In this document: one piece after another, positions 1 to 8,285 of the stretch
How the letters are laid out: each line of letters begins with the position of its first letter
Position numbering within the stretch: the stretch's first letter is position 1
Assembly: GCA_049889395.1 (NCBI GenBank)
Contig: JBMHDM010000008.1
Span: forward strand, 1 to 64,000
Origin: UBA3537 sp049889395
GTDB lineage: Bacteria; Bacteroidota; Bacteroidia; Flavobacteriales; Flavobacteriaceae
Reading direction: 5' to 3'
Length of the DNA stretch: 64,000 nucleotides
Position numbers and translations under genes: made by a program
The notes under the pieces: generated by a model
What the model saw: the letters and a program-made list of their open reading frames with translations, nothing else
Told to the model about the DNA's origin: nothing
The model's database searches: none

Positions 1-1343
1 AAAATTTCGCCACGACCTCTTGGATATCTAATGGCAATGGGCCGGTCCAAACCTTTTTGGGCTGTATACATAATATTTCGTAATTCGATCTCATTTCTAG
101 GAGCTGCTATGATGAGGTTTGGAATACATCTTAAGTAGGCAATATCAAATACTCCATGATGAGTTGCGCCGTCTTGTCCTACAAGCCCTGCACGATCTAA
201 ACAAAAAATAACGGGCAAATTTTGAAGTGCTACATCATGGATAACTTGGTCATAAGAACGCTGTAAAAAAGTTGAATAAATGGCACAAAATGGTACCAAC
301 CCCTGAGTTGCCATGCCCGAAGCTAATGTCACCGCATGTTGCTCAGCGATACCCACATCAAATGCTCTGTCCGGAAAAGTATCCATCATATATTTTAGGG
401 AACTCCCCGTAGGCATCGCTGGGGTGATACCTACAATACGAGGATTTTTTTTGGCCAATTCTACAAGAGTTAATCCGAAAACATCTTGAAATTTTGGCGA
501 TAAATCCTCATGTTTTTTAGGGATTAAATCTCCTGTTTCGACATCAAATTTGCCGGGCGAGTGATAAACAACTTGATTCGTTTCGGCTTGCTTTAACCCT
601 TTGCCTTTAGTTGTAATGACATGTAAAAACTTTGGACCATCAATTTTTTTAAGACGTTTCAATTCTTTGATTAGAGCCTTAAGATCATGACCGTCTACCG
701 GACCTGAATATTCAAAATTTAAGGCTTCAAAAATATTATCTTGTTTTTGTTCTCTTTTTTTGACATCCGTTAAATATTGTTTGAGAGCGCCAACACTAGG
801 GTCAATTCCAATTGCATTATCATTTAAAATAACCAATAAATTAGCATCAGTAACCCCCGCATGATTTAATCCTTCAAAAGCCATACCACCAGCAATCGAG
901 GCGTCACCAATAACAGCGATGTGATGTTTCTCAAGTCCCTTGAGCTGACTGGCAATAGCCATACCTAGTGCTGCAGAAATTGATGTAGATGCATGTCCCG
1001 TACCAAATGAGTCGTAAATACTCTCACTCCGTTTTGGAAAGCCGCTAAGTCCATTTAGTTGACGATTGGTGTGAAAATCTGATTTTCGCCCCGTTAATAT
1101 TTTATGACCATAAGCTTGATGACCAACATCCCAAATCAAGAGGTCTTCGGGAGTTTTAAAAACATAATGAAGTGCAATAGTCAATTCAATTACCCCTAAA
1201 CTTGCGCCAAGATGTCCCCCTTTTGTGGCGATGATTTCAATAATAAATTGTCTCAGTTCTTGAGCCAGTTTAGGAAGATCATCGGCCGGTAGCAACCTCA
1301 AGTCCTTCGGAGTAAGAATATGGTCTAAGATTTTTTTTTTCAC
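1..1343 (-). CDS. dxs: 1-deoxy-D-xylulose-5-phosphate synthase (partial, C-terminus off window)
   Basis: The minus strand reads as about 447 N-terminal residues of DXS, which condenses pyruvate and glyceraldehyde-3-phosphate to DXP using thiamine diphosphate. This is the first step of the cytosolic MEP isoprenoid pathway. Visible family motifs are KGGHLGASLGVIELT near the N-terminus, the ThDP/Mg site GDASIAGGMAF with LNDN downstream, and AEQHAVTLASGMA followed by DRAGLVGQDGATHHGVFD in the transketolase-like central domain. The frame opens with GTG at 1343 (VKKKILDHILTPKDLR). No in-frame ATG is usable, because the ATG two bases upstream runs straight into TGA. The GTG lies exactly 4 nt after a -7 box, so the mRNA is probably leaderless. 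It is divergent from tadA. A polyprenyl synthetase using the pathway's products lies at 10.35 kb. Confidence 0.96.
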   Translation of the reverse strand, partial: MKKKILDHILTPKDLRLLPADDLPKLAQELRQFIIEIIATKGGHLGASLGVIELTIALHYVFKTPEDLLIWDVGHQAYGHKILTGRKSDFHTNRQLNGLSGFPKRSESIYDSFGTGHASTSISAALGMAIASQLKGLEKHHIAVIGDASIAGGMAFEGLNHAGVTDANLLVILNDNAIGIDPSVGALKQYLTDVKKREQKQDNIFEALNFEYSGPVDGHDLKALIKELKRLKKIDGPKFLHVITTKGKGLKQAETNQVVYHSPGKFDVETGDLIPKKHEDLSPKFQDVFGLTLVELAKKNPRIVGITPAMPTGSSLKYMMDTFPDRAFDVGIAEQHAVTLASGMATQGLVPFCAIYSTFLQRSYDQVIHDVALQNLPVIFCLDRAGLVGQDGATHHGVFDIAYLRCIPNLIIAAPRNEIELRNIMYTAQKGLDRPIAIRYPRGRGEI

Positions 1344-1347
1344 ATCA

Positions 1348-1377
1348 CAAAAATACAAGTTTGAAATTGTATTTTTG
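1348..1377. promoter_or_regulatory. Divergent dxs/tadA promoter formed by a perfect inverted repeat
   Basis: An 11-bp arm CAAAAATACAA (1348-1358) and its exact complement TTGTATTTTTG (1367-1377) flank the 8-bp spacer GTTTGAAA. Each arm holds a TATTTTTG, matching the Bacteroidota -7 consensus TAnnTTTG: minus strand 1355-1348 for dxs, plus strand 1370-1377 for tadA. Both start codons lie exactly 4 nt beyond their box. No clear TTG -33 element is present on either side. The promoter calls are inferred from consensus; the symmetry is seen directly. Confidence 0.7.
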
Positions 1378-1381
1378 ACAT

Positions 1382-1831
1382 ATGGAGGGACTATTTGACG
1401 ATGCCTATTTTATGAAGAAAGCCTTGATTGAGGCAGAACTAGCCTTTGAGCAAGGAGAAGTTCCTGTCGGAGCCATCGTAGTTGTCAACGATAAAATTAT
1501 CGCTCGAGCACATAATTTAACGGAGTTGCTGAATGATGTTACTGCACATGCTGAGATGCAGGCCATAACAGCAGCGGCTAATTTTTTGGGCGGAAAATTT
1601 TTGCACGATTGCACCTTATATGTTACTCTTGAACCTTGTCAAATGTGTGCAGGGGCGCTTTATTGGAGTCAAATATCTAGAGTCGTTTATGCTGCCCACG
1701 ATTTAGATCGTGGCTTTTCTAAAGTGGGCGCCCATTTGCACCCTAAAACGTCTCTTACTGGGGGCGTATTAGCAGACGAAGCCTCTCAACTTTTGAAACG
1801 GTTTTTTGTGGAGAAAAGAAATTTGAATTAA
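1382..1831 (+). CDS. tadA: tRNA-specific adenosine(34) deaminase
   Basis: This 149-aa cytidine-deaminase-fold enzyme converts A34 to inosine in the anticodon of tRNA-Arg(ACG). The HAE motif (H56, E58) gives a zinc ligand and the proton-shuttle glutamate, and PCQMC gives ligands C86 and C89. The length is normal for TadA. The ATG at 1382 is preferred over M11 because it lies 4 nt after the -7 box and adds the FDDAYF lead-in common in flavobacterial homologues. The stop codon shares a TTAA palindrome with the stop of the convergent 77-aa gene. TadA is the standard reading, though related guanine or cytosine deaminases have the same fold. Confidence 0.95.
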   Translation: MEGLFDDAYFMKKALIEAELAFEQGEVPVGAIVVVNDKIIARAHNLTELLNDVTAHAEMQAITAAANFLGGKFLHDCTLYVTLEPCQMCAGALYWSQISRVVYAAHDLDRGFSKVGAHLHPKTSLTGGVLADEASQLLKRFFVEKRNLN

Positions 1832-2061
1832 CTTTTTTTTTCATTTAAATCTCTCATTTTATCGAGATTTTCTTTAGTTAGCATGTAATCAGATACTTTT
1901 TTATCTTTCCAACGGAAGTAGGAAAATAAAGGGAATACAACTAAAAAAAGACCAACAACGCCACTACCAATGAATTTTTGGGAATATTTTAAGTCGAACA
2001 ATAGACCAATGAGGATGCTTGTAAAAGATCCAATAAATAAAACCCAAATTAACAGTTTCAT
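1828..2061 (-). CDS. Small two-helix membrane protein downstream of aspS
   Basis: This 77-aa protein has two predicted transmembrane segments, about residues 3-22 and 31-50 (GSGVVGLFLVVFPLFSYF). A charged cytosolic tail follows (WKDKKVSDYMLTKENLDKMRDLNEKKS in part). Its ATG overlaps the aspS stop in an ATGA junction, so it is translationally coupled to aspS. I do not recognise a named family. Its coupling and membrane-protein composition support a real gene, but its role is unknown. It ends tail-to-tail against tadA with a 4-bp overlap. Confidence 0.75.
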   Translation of the reverse strand: MKLLIWVLFIGSFTSILIGLLFDLKYSQKFIGSGVVGLFLVVFPLFSYFRWKDKKVSDYMLTKENLDKMRDLNEKKS

Positions 2062-3803
2062 TTCAGTTTCAGGTTAAGTTCTTCTAATTGTGCGGAGTCA
2101 ATGGGCGATGGCGCATCGATCATAACATCTCGTCCGGAATTATTTTTTGGGAAAGCAATAAAATCACGAATTGTTTCTTGTCCTCCTAAAATAGCTACCA
2201 ATCGATCTAGCCCGAATGCAATACCACCATGCGGCGGTGCACCAAATTCAAATGCGTTCATCAAAAAGCCAAATTGTGATTTTGCCTCTTCTTCTGTAAA
2301 TCCGAGGTGTCCGAACATGAGCGATTGGGTTTCTTTGTCATGAATTCGAATAGAACCTCCGCCAATTTCATTGCCATTAAGGACCAAGTCATAAGCATTG
2401 GCTTTTACGGCCCCTGGGTCAGTATCCAAAAGTTTAATATGTTCGGGCTTTGGAGCCGTAAAAGGATGGTGCATAGCATGGTAGCGTTGCGTCTCCTCAT
2501 CCCATTCGAGAAGGGGAAAGTCGGTTATCCATAGTGGCGCAAATTCGTTGGAATTGCGTAATCCCATTCGCTCTGCAAGTTCCATTCTCAATGCACTGAG
2601 TTGTGTGCGAACTTCGTTGGTTTTTCCCGACAGAACACATATAAGATCACCAGAACTGGCCTTTGTTATTTCTGCCCATTTGGTTAAATCATCTTGATCA
2701 TAAAATTTATCTACTGATGATTTATAACTTCCATCGTCATTACATCTTACATACACCATACCCAATGCGCCAATCTGTGGACGTTTTACCCAGTCAATGA
2801 GTTTGTCAATATCTTTTCGCGACATTGAATTGCCACCTGGAACAGCAATTCCGACCACAAGTTCTGCCGTATTGAAAACTTTAAAATCCTTATGCTGTGA
2901 TACAGCATTGAGTTCACCAAATGTCATCCCAAACCTAATATCTGGTTTGTCGTTTCCATAGGTTTTCATGGCTTCGTCATAGCTCATTCTTGGAAAATCT
3001 TTTACCTCAACGCCATTGATATTCTTGAGTAAGTGACGGGTTAGCCCCTCAAAAGTATTGAGGATATCTTCTTGTTCAACGAAGGACATTTCACAATCAA
3101 TTTGAGTGAATTCTGGTTGTCGATCTGCACGTAAGTCTTCGTCTCTAAAACATTTTACAATTTGAAAATATTTATCCATTCCCCCCACCATTAAAAGTTG
3201 TTTAAAGGTTTGAGGAGATTGTGGTAAGGCATAAAATTGTCCTTCATTCATCCGACTTGGAACTACAAAATCGCGTGCGCCTTCGGGGGTGGATTTGATA
3301 AGGTATGGGGTTTCTATTTCGATAAAATCTTCAGAGGATAAATAGTTTCGAACTTCTTGAGTGACTTTATGTCGAAAGATTAGATTGTTTCTTACGGGGT
3401 TTCGCCGTATGTCCAGATAACGATATTTCATACGAAGTTCTTCTCCGCCATCAGTTTCATTTTCAATGGTAAATGGAGGGGTGTTCGCTTCGTTTAAAAT
3501 AGTTAGAGATTCAACAAGAATTTCGATATCACCTGTCGCTATATTAGGGTTTTTTGAGGCCCGTTCGATAACTCTACCGCTAGCTTGCAGGACAAACTCT
3601 CTCCCCAGTTTTTTAGCCGATTCAATAAGTATTTTGTCTGACCTTTCGGCATCAAAAATGAGCTGAGTAATTCCATATCGATCGCGGAGATCTACCCATA
3701 TTAAAGATCCCTTGTCTCTTGTTTTTTGAACCCATCCGCATAGGCTTACTTTTTGATCGATGTGCGAAGCATTTAGCTGACCACAATTGTGCGTTCTGTA
3801 CAT
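2058..3803 (-). CDS. aspS: Aspartyl-tRNA synthetase
   Basis: This 581-aa class IIb synthetase charges tRNA-Asp in the cytosol. An N-terminal OB-fold anticodon domain (SLCGWVQKTRDKGSLIWVDL, about residues 1-105) precedes the catalytic domain. Motif 2 reads FRDEDLRADRQPEFTQ and motif 3 GIAFGLDRLV (527-536). The long insert between them is the bacterial-type GAD domain. Length is typical of bacterial AspRS (about 580-590 aa). The ATG at 3803 opens MYRTHNCGQL, the usual N-terminus. Whether it also charges tRNA-Asn depends on GatCAB and AsnRS, which are not in this window. Confidence 0.98.
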   Translation of the reverse strand: MYRTHNCGQLNASHIDQKVSLCGWVQKTRDKGSLIWVDLRDRYGITQLIFDAERSDKILIESAKKLGREFVLQASGRVIERASKNPNIATGDIEILVESLTILNEANTPPFTIENETDGGEELRMKYRYLDIRRNPVRNNLIFRHKVTQEVRNYLSSEDFIEIETPYLIKSTPEGARDFVVPSRMNEGQFYALPQSPQTFKQLLMVGGMDKYFQIVKCFRDEDLRADRQPEFTQIDCEMSFVEQEDILNTFEGLTRHLLKNINGVEVKDFPRMSYDEAMKTYGNDKPDIRFGMTFGELNAVSQHKDFKVFNTAELVVGIAVPGGNSMSRKDIDKLIDWVKRPQIGALGMVYVRCNDDGSYKSSVDKFYDQDDLTKWAEITKASSGDLICVLSGKTNEVRTQLSALRMELAERMGLRNSNEFAPLWITDFPLLEWDEETQRYHAMHHPFTAPKPEHIKLLDTDPGAVKANAYDLVLNGNEIGGGSIRIHDKETQSLMFGHLGFTEEEAKSQFGFLMNAFEFGAPPHGGIAFGLDRLVAILGGQETIRDFIAFPKNNSGRDVMIDAPSPIDSAQLEELNLKLK

Positions 3804-3820
3804 GAGAAAATTTTATGAGA

Positions 3821-3828
3821 CAAATTTA
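3821..3828 (-). promoter_or_regulatory. Putative aspS -7 promoter box
   Basis: The minus strand reads TAAATTTG, an exact TAnnTTTG match, 17 nt before the aspS ATG. No TTG lies at the expected -33 spacing, so this rests on the -7 box and position only. Confidence 0.45.
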
Positions 3829-3859
3829 ACATTAATAAATTAAAAGCCTAACAGAATGA

Positions 3860-6800
3860 TTAGTTCAAAACGACTTTTTTAGCTTTAATTTTATGAATCA
3901 AATAGTATAATATGGGGACTACAACAAGTGTCAAAAAGGTAGCGAAAGTTAACCCAAAAATTATGGCCCAGCCCATAGGACCCCAAAATGCGACGTTTTC
4001 ACCACCAATATAAAAGTTTGGATCGAACTGTGTTACAAGTGTCTTGAAGTTAATATTTATCCCAAATGCTAATGGTAAAAGTCCCAATATAGTTGTTATG
4101 GCCGTCAATAAAACAGGCCGGAGTCTTGTTTTTCCGCCTTCAATTACACAGTCTAATAACTGCGTTGTTGTAAGTTTATGAGAGGACTCCAATGACAATT
4201 CTTTCCGTTTTCGTTTGATTATTAAATTGATATAATCAATAAGTACAATAGCATTATTTACTACAATTCCGGCCAGTGAAATAATTCCAATCATAGTCAT
4301 TAAAATCACAAAATCCATTCTAAAAATCAGCAAACCAAAAAGCACACCAATCAAACTCAAAAGCACTGAAATAGAGATGATTATAGGGGTTGTTGCAGAG
4401 TTAAATTGTGCCACCAATATCAGAAAAATTAATAATACTGCTATCAGCAGTGCTTTACTCAAAAAGGCCATTTCCTCAGCTTGTTTTTCTTGCTCTCCAG
4501 TAAAGCTAATGTCAAGACCTACGGGGGTTTCGAAATTTTCCATCACACCACGGATTTTATCATTCACATCTGTTGGATTATAGCCACTTAATACATTAGA
4601 ATATAACGTTACTACTCGATCCAAATCAATCCGTTTTACAGCGCTAAAGCTGGTGTTATTTTCTGTAGTTGCGACAGCCGATATTGGCACCTGTTTGATG
4701 CGTCCACTTCCTTGGTCTCTGAATGTTATTTTTTGATTTAATAGGGCATCTCTGTCATATCTAAATTCGTCTTTCAATCTAATGTTAATGGGATAGTCGT
4801 CTTTCAAGTCTTTGTAGGTAGAGACTTCTTTGCCATAAAGTGCAGTTCTTAAACTACCACCAATGAGTCCTGTGGAAACACCTAGTCGTCTTGCTTTTTG
4901 CCGATCGATATGGACTAATAACTCGGGTTTACCCTGATCTATATCTAACTTTAATTCTTCAATTCCAGGAATATTTGTTGCATTGATAAAAGATTTTAGC
5001 TGGGTTGCAGTCTCCAAAATTAAATCATAGTCATCTCCTTTAATTTCAAGATTAATTGGAGATCCAGTTGGTGGACCATCAGCAGGCTTATCCACTACTA
5101 TGCTCACACCTGGATAGCCCTGAATCACTTCTCTGATATCTCTCAAAACTTGCTCTGAACTGACGCCTTGCCGATCTTGGAATTTTACAAAATCCACTGT
5201 TATTCGAGCTTTGTTTGGGGTGTTTCCCCCCATTTGTCCTTTGCTAGGATCTGAAGTTCCTTCTCCGACTTGACCAATAACAGAAGTAACTAGGAAATTT
5301 TCTCCGTTGGACTCATATTGTTTTAAATGGGATTCAATATCTGCCTCAATTTTTTTGGATAATATATTAGTTTCTTCTATGTCTGTGCCAATGGGGTACT
5401 CTAAAAAAACAAAAACTTGTTTGGCTTCCGTGTTTGGAAAAAACAAAACTTTTGGCGGAAAAATTGACATTAATCCTCCTGCCAAAAACAATAAAAAGAA
5501 TGTTCCGATTACGATACCATAAGGCTTTTTCCCTTGAAGCGCAACACTAAGGAACTTTTCATAGATCTTTTCCAATCTATTGATAAATGTGGTTTTATTT
5601 TTGGTTGGGGTAACTTTCATGTAAAGAGAAATTAACATAGGATTAATCACCAAGGCCACAAATAATGAGGAACTCAATACGATGATTAGCGTAATGGGCA
5701 GCCATTGCATAAATTTACCAATAATACCATCCCAAAGGACTAATGGTAAAAAGGCAGCTAGGGTAGTTGCTGTTGATGCAATAATTGGTAAAGCGACTTC
5801 ACCTACACCCTTTTTGGCCGCGTCAATTCTTGACATTCCCTCGTCCATCAGTCTGTAAACATTTTCTACCACTACGATACCATTATCGACTAACATACCC
5901 AGAGCAATAACAAGGGAGAACAATACCATTGTATTTAAAGTAACACCAAGAAAACTTAGAATTGTAAATGACAAAAACATCGAGAGCGGAATAGCTACTC
6001 CCACAAATAATGCATTTCGAAATCCTAGAAAGAAATATAAGACAGTAACCACTAAAAGAACCCCAAGGATGATGCTATTTTCCAAATCAGCAACCATGGT
6101 TCTGGTATCATTCGATTGATCATTGGTCTTAGAAATGACCAAGTTTTCTGGGAAAACTGTCGCTTTTGCTTTTGCTATTATGACATCAATTTTTTTGGAA
6201 GCTTCCAATAAATTTTGACCACTTCGTTTTTTGACATCTAACATGACAACGGGTTGAGAGTATTCTCTGGCATAGCTTTGTTTTTCTTGCTCTTTAAAGG
6301 AGACCTCAGCAATATCTCTCAGGTAAACAACATGACCTTTTTCGTGTTTGACTATAATGTTTTCAACATTAGATGGGTTGTCAAATTCTCCCACGACGCG
6401 AACATTTCGGCGTATTCCACTCTCTAAAATATCACCACTTGAAATACTTTGATTTTCAAATGCAACGGCATTTTCAATATCGTTAAAACTGATTTCGGAT
6501 GCTTGCATTTTGTAGAGATCCAAAGCAATTTCAAGTTCTTTTTCTTGAACCCCCCTAATATCGACACCAGAAATTTCAGTAAGTTCCTCAATTTCATCTT
6601 CTAAGTATTCTGCATAATCTTTCAATTGATCCATTGAAAAATCTCCAGAAAGGTTAACATTCATAATAGGCATTTGCTCACTGAAATTCATTTCAGTAAT
6701 ACTTGGCTCACTGGGTAAATCTTTTGGAAAATCTTTATCCGCCATAGCAATATCGACTTTGTCTTTGACTTTCAAAAGCGCTTCTGAAGGCGTGACATCA

Positions 6801-7114
6801 AAATTAAATTCAACATTGATGCTGGAGAAGCCTTGTATAGATGTTGAAGTAATTTTATCGACTCCTGTAATGGCATTTATTTCTTTTTCAAGGCGTTTCG
6901 TGATTAGTTTTTCAACATCCAAAGCAGAATTTCCTGGGTAAGGAGTGGCCACATAAATTTGTGGTACAATAATTTCTGGGAAATTTTCCCTCGGCATACT
7001 GGTGTAAGATAAATATCCCCCTAAGACCGCAATAAATGTAATTACGGCAACAGTAGATTTATTGGTAATAGCCCAAGATGATAACTTGAATTCCTTATTT
7101 TTTTTTGTGCTCAT
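3860..7114 (-). CDS. RND efflux permease (AcrB/HAE family)
   Basis: This 1084-aa inner-membrane proton-drug antiporter subunit has the RND layout: TM1 near residues 18-34, a large periplasmic pore/docking domain, a TM2-6 cluster at about 335-500, a second periplasmic domain, and TM8-12 near the C-terminus. The TM4 proton-relay motif reads LVDNGIVVVENV, with D410 kept and N411 where AcrB has a second aspartate. TM10 contains GIVVNNAIVLIDY. The gene lies 15 nt after its MFP partner and ends the operon TetR-tolC-MFP-RND. Substrates cannot be predicted from sequence. The single-Asp TM4 also occurs in metal-type RND pumps, but overall length and local motifs favour the HAE group. Confidence 0.93.
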   Translation of the reverse strand: MSTKKNKEFKLSSWAITNKSTVAVITFIAVLGGYLSYTSMPRENFPEIIVPQIYVATPYPGNSALDVEKLITKRLEKEINAITGVDKITSTSIQGFSSINVEFNFDVTPSEALLKVKDKVDIAMADKDFPKDLPSEPSITEMNFSEQMPIMNVNLSGDFSMDQLKDYAEYLEDEIEELTEISGVDIRGVQEKELEIALDLYKMQASEISFNDIENAVAFENQSISSGDILESGIRRNVRVVGEFDNPSNVENIIVKHEKGHVVYLRDIAEVSFKEQEKQSYAREYSQPVVMLDVKKRSGQNLLEASKKIDVIIAKAKATVFPENLVISKTNDQSNDTRTMVADLENSIILGVLLVVTVLYFFLGFRNALFVGVAIPLSMFLSFTILSFLGVTLNTMVLFSLVIALGMLVDNGIVVVENVYRLMDEGMSRIDAAKKGVGEVALPIIASTATTLAAFLPLVLWDGIIGKFMQWLPITLIIVLSSSLFVALVINPMLISLYMKVTPTKNKTTFINRLEKIYEKFLSVALQGKKPYGIVIGTFFLLFLAGGLMSIFPPKVLFFPNTEAKQVFVFLEYPIGTDIEETNILSKKIEADIESHLKQYESNGENFLVTSVIGQVGEGTSDPSKGQMGGNTPNKARITVDFVKFQDRQGVSSEQVLRDIREVIQGYPGVSIVVDKPADGPPTGSPINLEIKGDDYDLILETATQLKSFINATNIPGIEELKLDIDQGKPELLVHIDRQKARRLGVSTGLIGGSLRTALYGKEVSTYKDLKDDYPINIRLKDEFRYDRDALLNQKITFRDQGSGRIKQVPISAVATTENNTSFSAVKRIDLDRVVTLYSNVLSGYNPTDVNDKIRGVMENFETPVGLDISFTGEQEKQAEEMAFLSKALLIAVLLIFLILVAQFNSATTPIIISISVLLSLIGVLFGLLIFRMDFVILMTMIGIISLAGIVVNNAIVLIDYINLIIKRKRKELSLESSHKLTTTQLLDCVIEGGKTRLRPVLLTAITTILGLLPLAFGININFKTLVTQFDPNFYIGGENVAFWGPMGWAIIFGLTFATFLTLVVVPILYYLIHKIKAKKVVLN

Positions 7115-7129
7115 ACTTGTTCTTTGGAT

Positions 7130-8263
7130 TTATTGTTCTGAAAGTATGACGTTTTCGCCTGCTTTAATTAATCGAGAACCCTTGTCTACAATGAGGGTAT
7201 TAGGTGTTAAGCCTTCAGAGATAAATGACAGGTTGTTGTAAGCAGACCATTCGTTGACATATGTTTTTTTGACTTTATATGAATTATCATCTTTTATTAA
7301 TGTAAAAACAAAGGTTTTAGCATCCCGGTCTTTTTGTAGTAAAGCACTAGGGATAACCACGCCAGTATTTTTGAAATCGTTAATTTTCACATCTGCCAAC
7401 ATGTTAGCTTTTAGCTCATTTTCTGGATTATTGAGGTTAATTCGTACTTTAAAACTGCGGTTGTTGGGGTTGATAAAATTTCCAACTTGTGCAATTTTTG
7501 AGGTCCATTCTTTTCCAATAGACGGGAAAGTTAAATTAACATCAGTGTCTTTTTTGATGGTATTGAGGTATGTTTCAGTGACTTCACATTCCACATGAAT
7601 TTTACTTAGATTAACCAGTCTCACTGCCGGCGTTTGAGTGGATGCTAGACCACCAATTTTGATAAAAATTTCATCAATTATTCCACTAAATGGCGCTATA
7701 ATTTTAAGTTTTTCTGCTTGCGCGTTTAAGCTGTTCAAACTGTTTTCGAGACCTTCCTTTTTGGCTTTAGCTTGTAGGAACTGTATTTCACTTCCAATAT
7801 TTTGATTCCATAGCCGTTGTTGTCGTTCGAAGGTTGTTTTGGCCAATTCTAATTGAGTTAGAAGTTCAGCCCTATTGTTTTCCAAAATGGAGTTGTCAAT
7901 TTGGACCAGTATTTGTCCCTTAACAACACTTTGTCCTTCTTTGACATAAATTGATGTAACTGCACCAGCGCGTTCAGGATATAGTTCCACGCTTTGGTCG
8001 GCTTCAACAACACCCTGAACTTCAATAAAATGCTTAAAGGGTTTAACTTCAGCTTTTATTGTAGTGACTGAAGTTAGACGTTTGGTTGTGTCTAATTTTG
8101 AAATTTGATGTTCAACAGCGTTTAGCATGTTACTCAAACTATCAATTTGAGTAATCAATCGTGTTTTTTCAGAATTGAGTTCCATCAATGATTTCGACTG
8201 TTTTGAGTCTTTGTTACAAGACAAAATCAAGGATAAACTTAAAAGTACAAATATGTTTTTCAT
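7130..8263 (-). CDS. RND efflux periplasmic adaptor (membrane fusion lipoprotein)
   Basis: This 377-aa protein links the inner-membrane pump to the TolC-like channel. The chosen ATG at 8263 gives MKNIFVLLSLSLILSCNKD, a signal peptide with a lipobox (LILSC) and acylated cysteine. A TTG 15 nt upstream would only add five residues. A coiled coil at about 30-60 is followed by a biotinyl-lipoyl-like half (VKEGQSVVKGQILVQIDNS), an alpha-hairpin (ELAKTTFERQQRLWNQNIGS), the second lipoyl half (APFSGIIDEIFIKIGGLAS), and beta-barrel and membrane-proximal domains. It sits between tolC (22 nt) and the permease (15 nt). Confidence 0.93.
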   Translation of the reverse strand: MKNIFVLLSLSLILSCNKDSKQSKSLMELNSEKTRLITQIDSLSNMLNAVEHQISKLDTTKRLTSVTTIKAEVKPFKHFIEVQGVVEADQSVELYPERAGAVTSIYVKEGQSVVKGQILVQIDNSILENNRAELLTQLELAKTTFERQQRLWNQNIGSEIQFLQAKAKKEGLENSLNSLNAQAEKLKIIAPFSGIIDEIFIKIGGLASTQTPAVRLVNLSKIHVECEVTETYLNTIKKDTDVNLTFPSIGKEWTSKIAQVGNFINPNNRSFKVRINLNNPENELKANMLADVKINDFKNTGVVIPSALLQKDRDAKTFVFTLIKDDNSYKVKKTYVNEWSAYNNLSFISEGLTPNTLIVDKGSRLIKAGENVILSEQ

Positions 8264-8285
8264 GAATAATAATTTCAAATTTATA

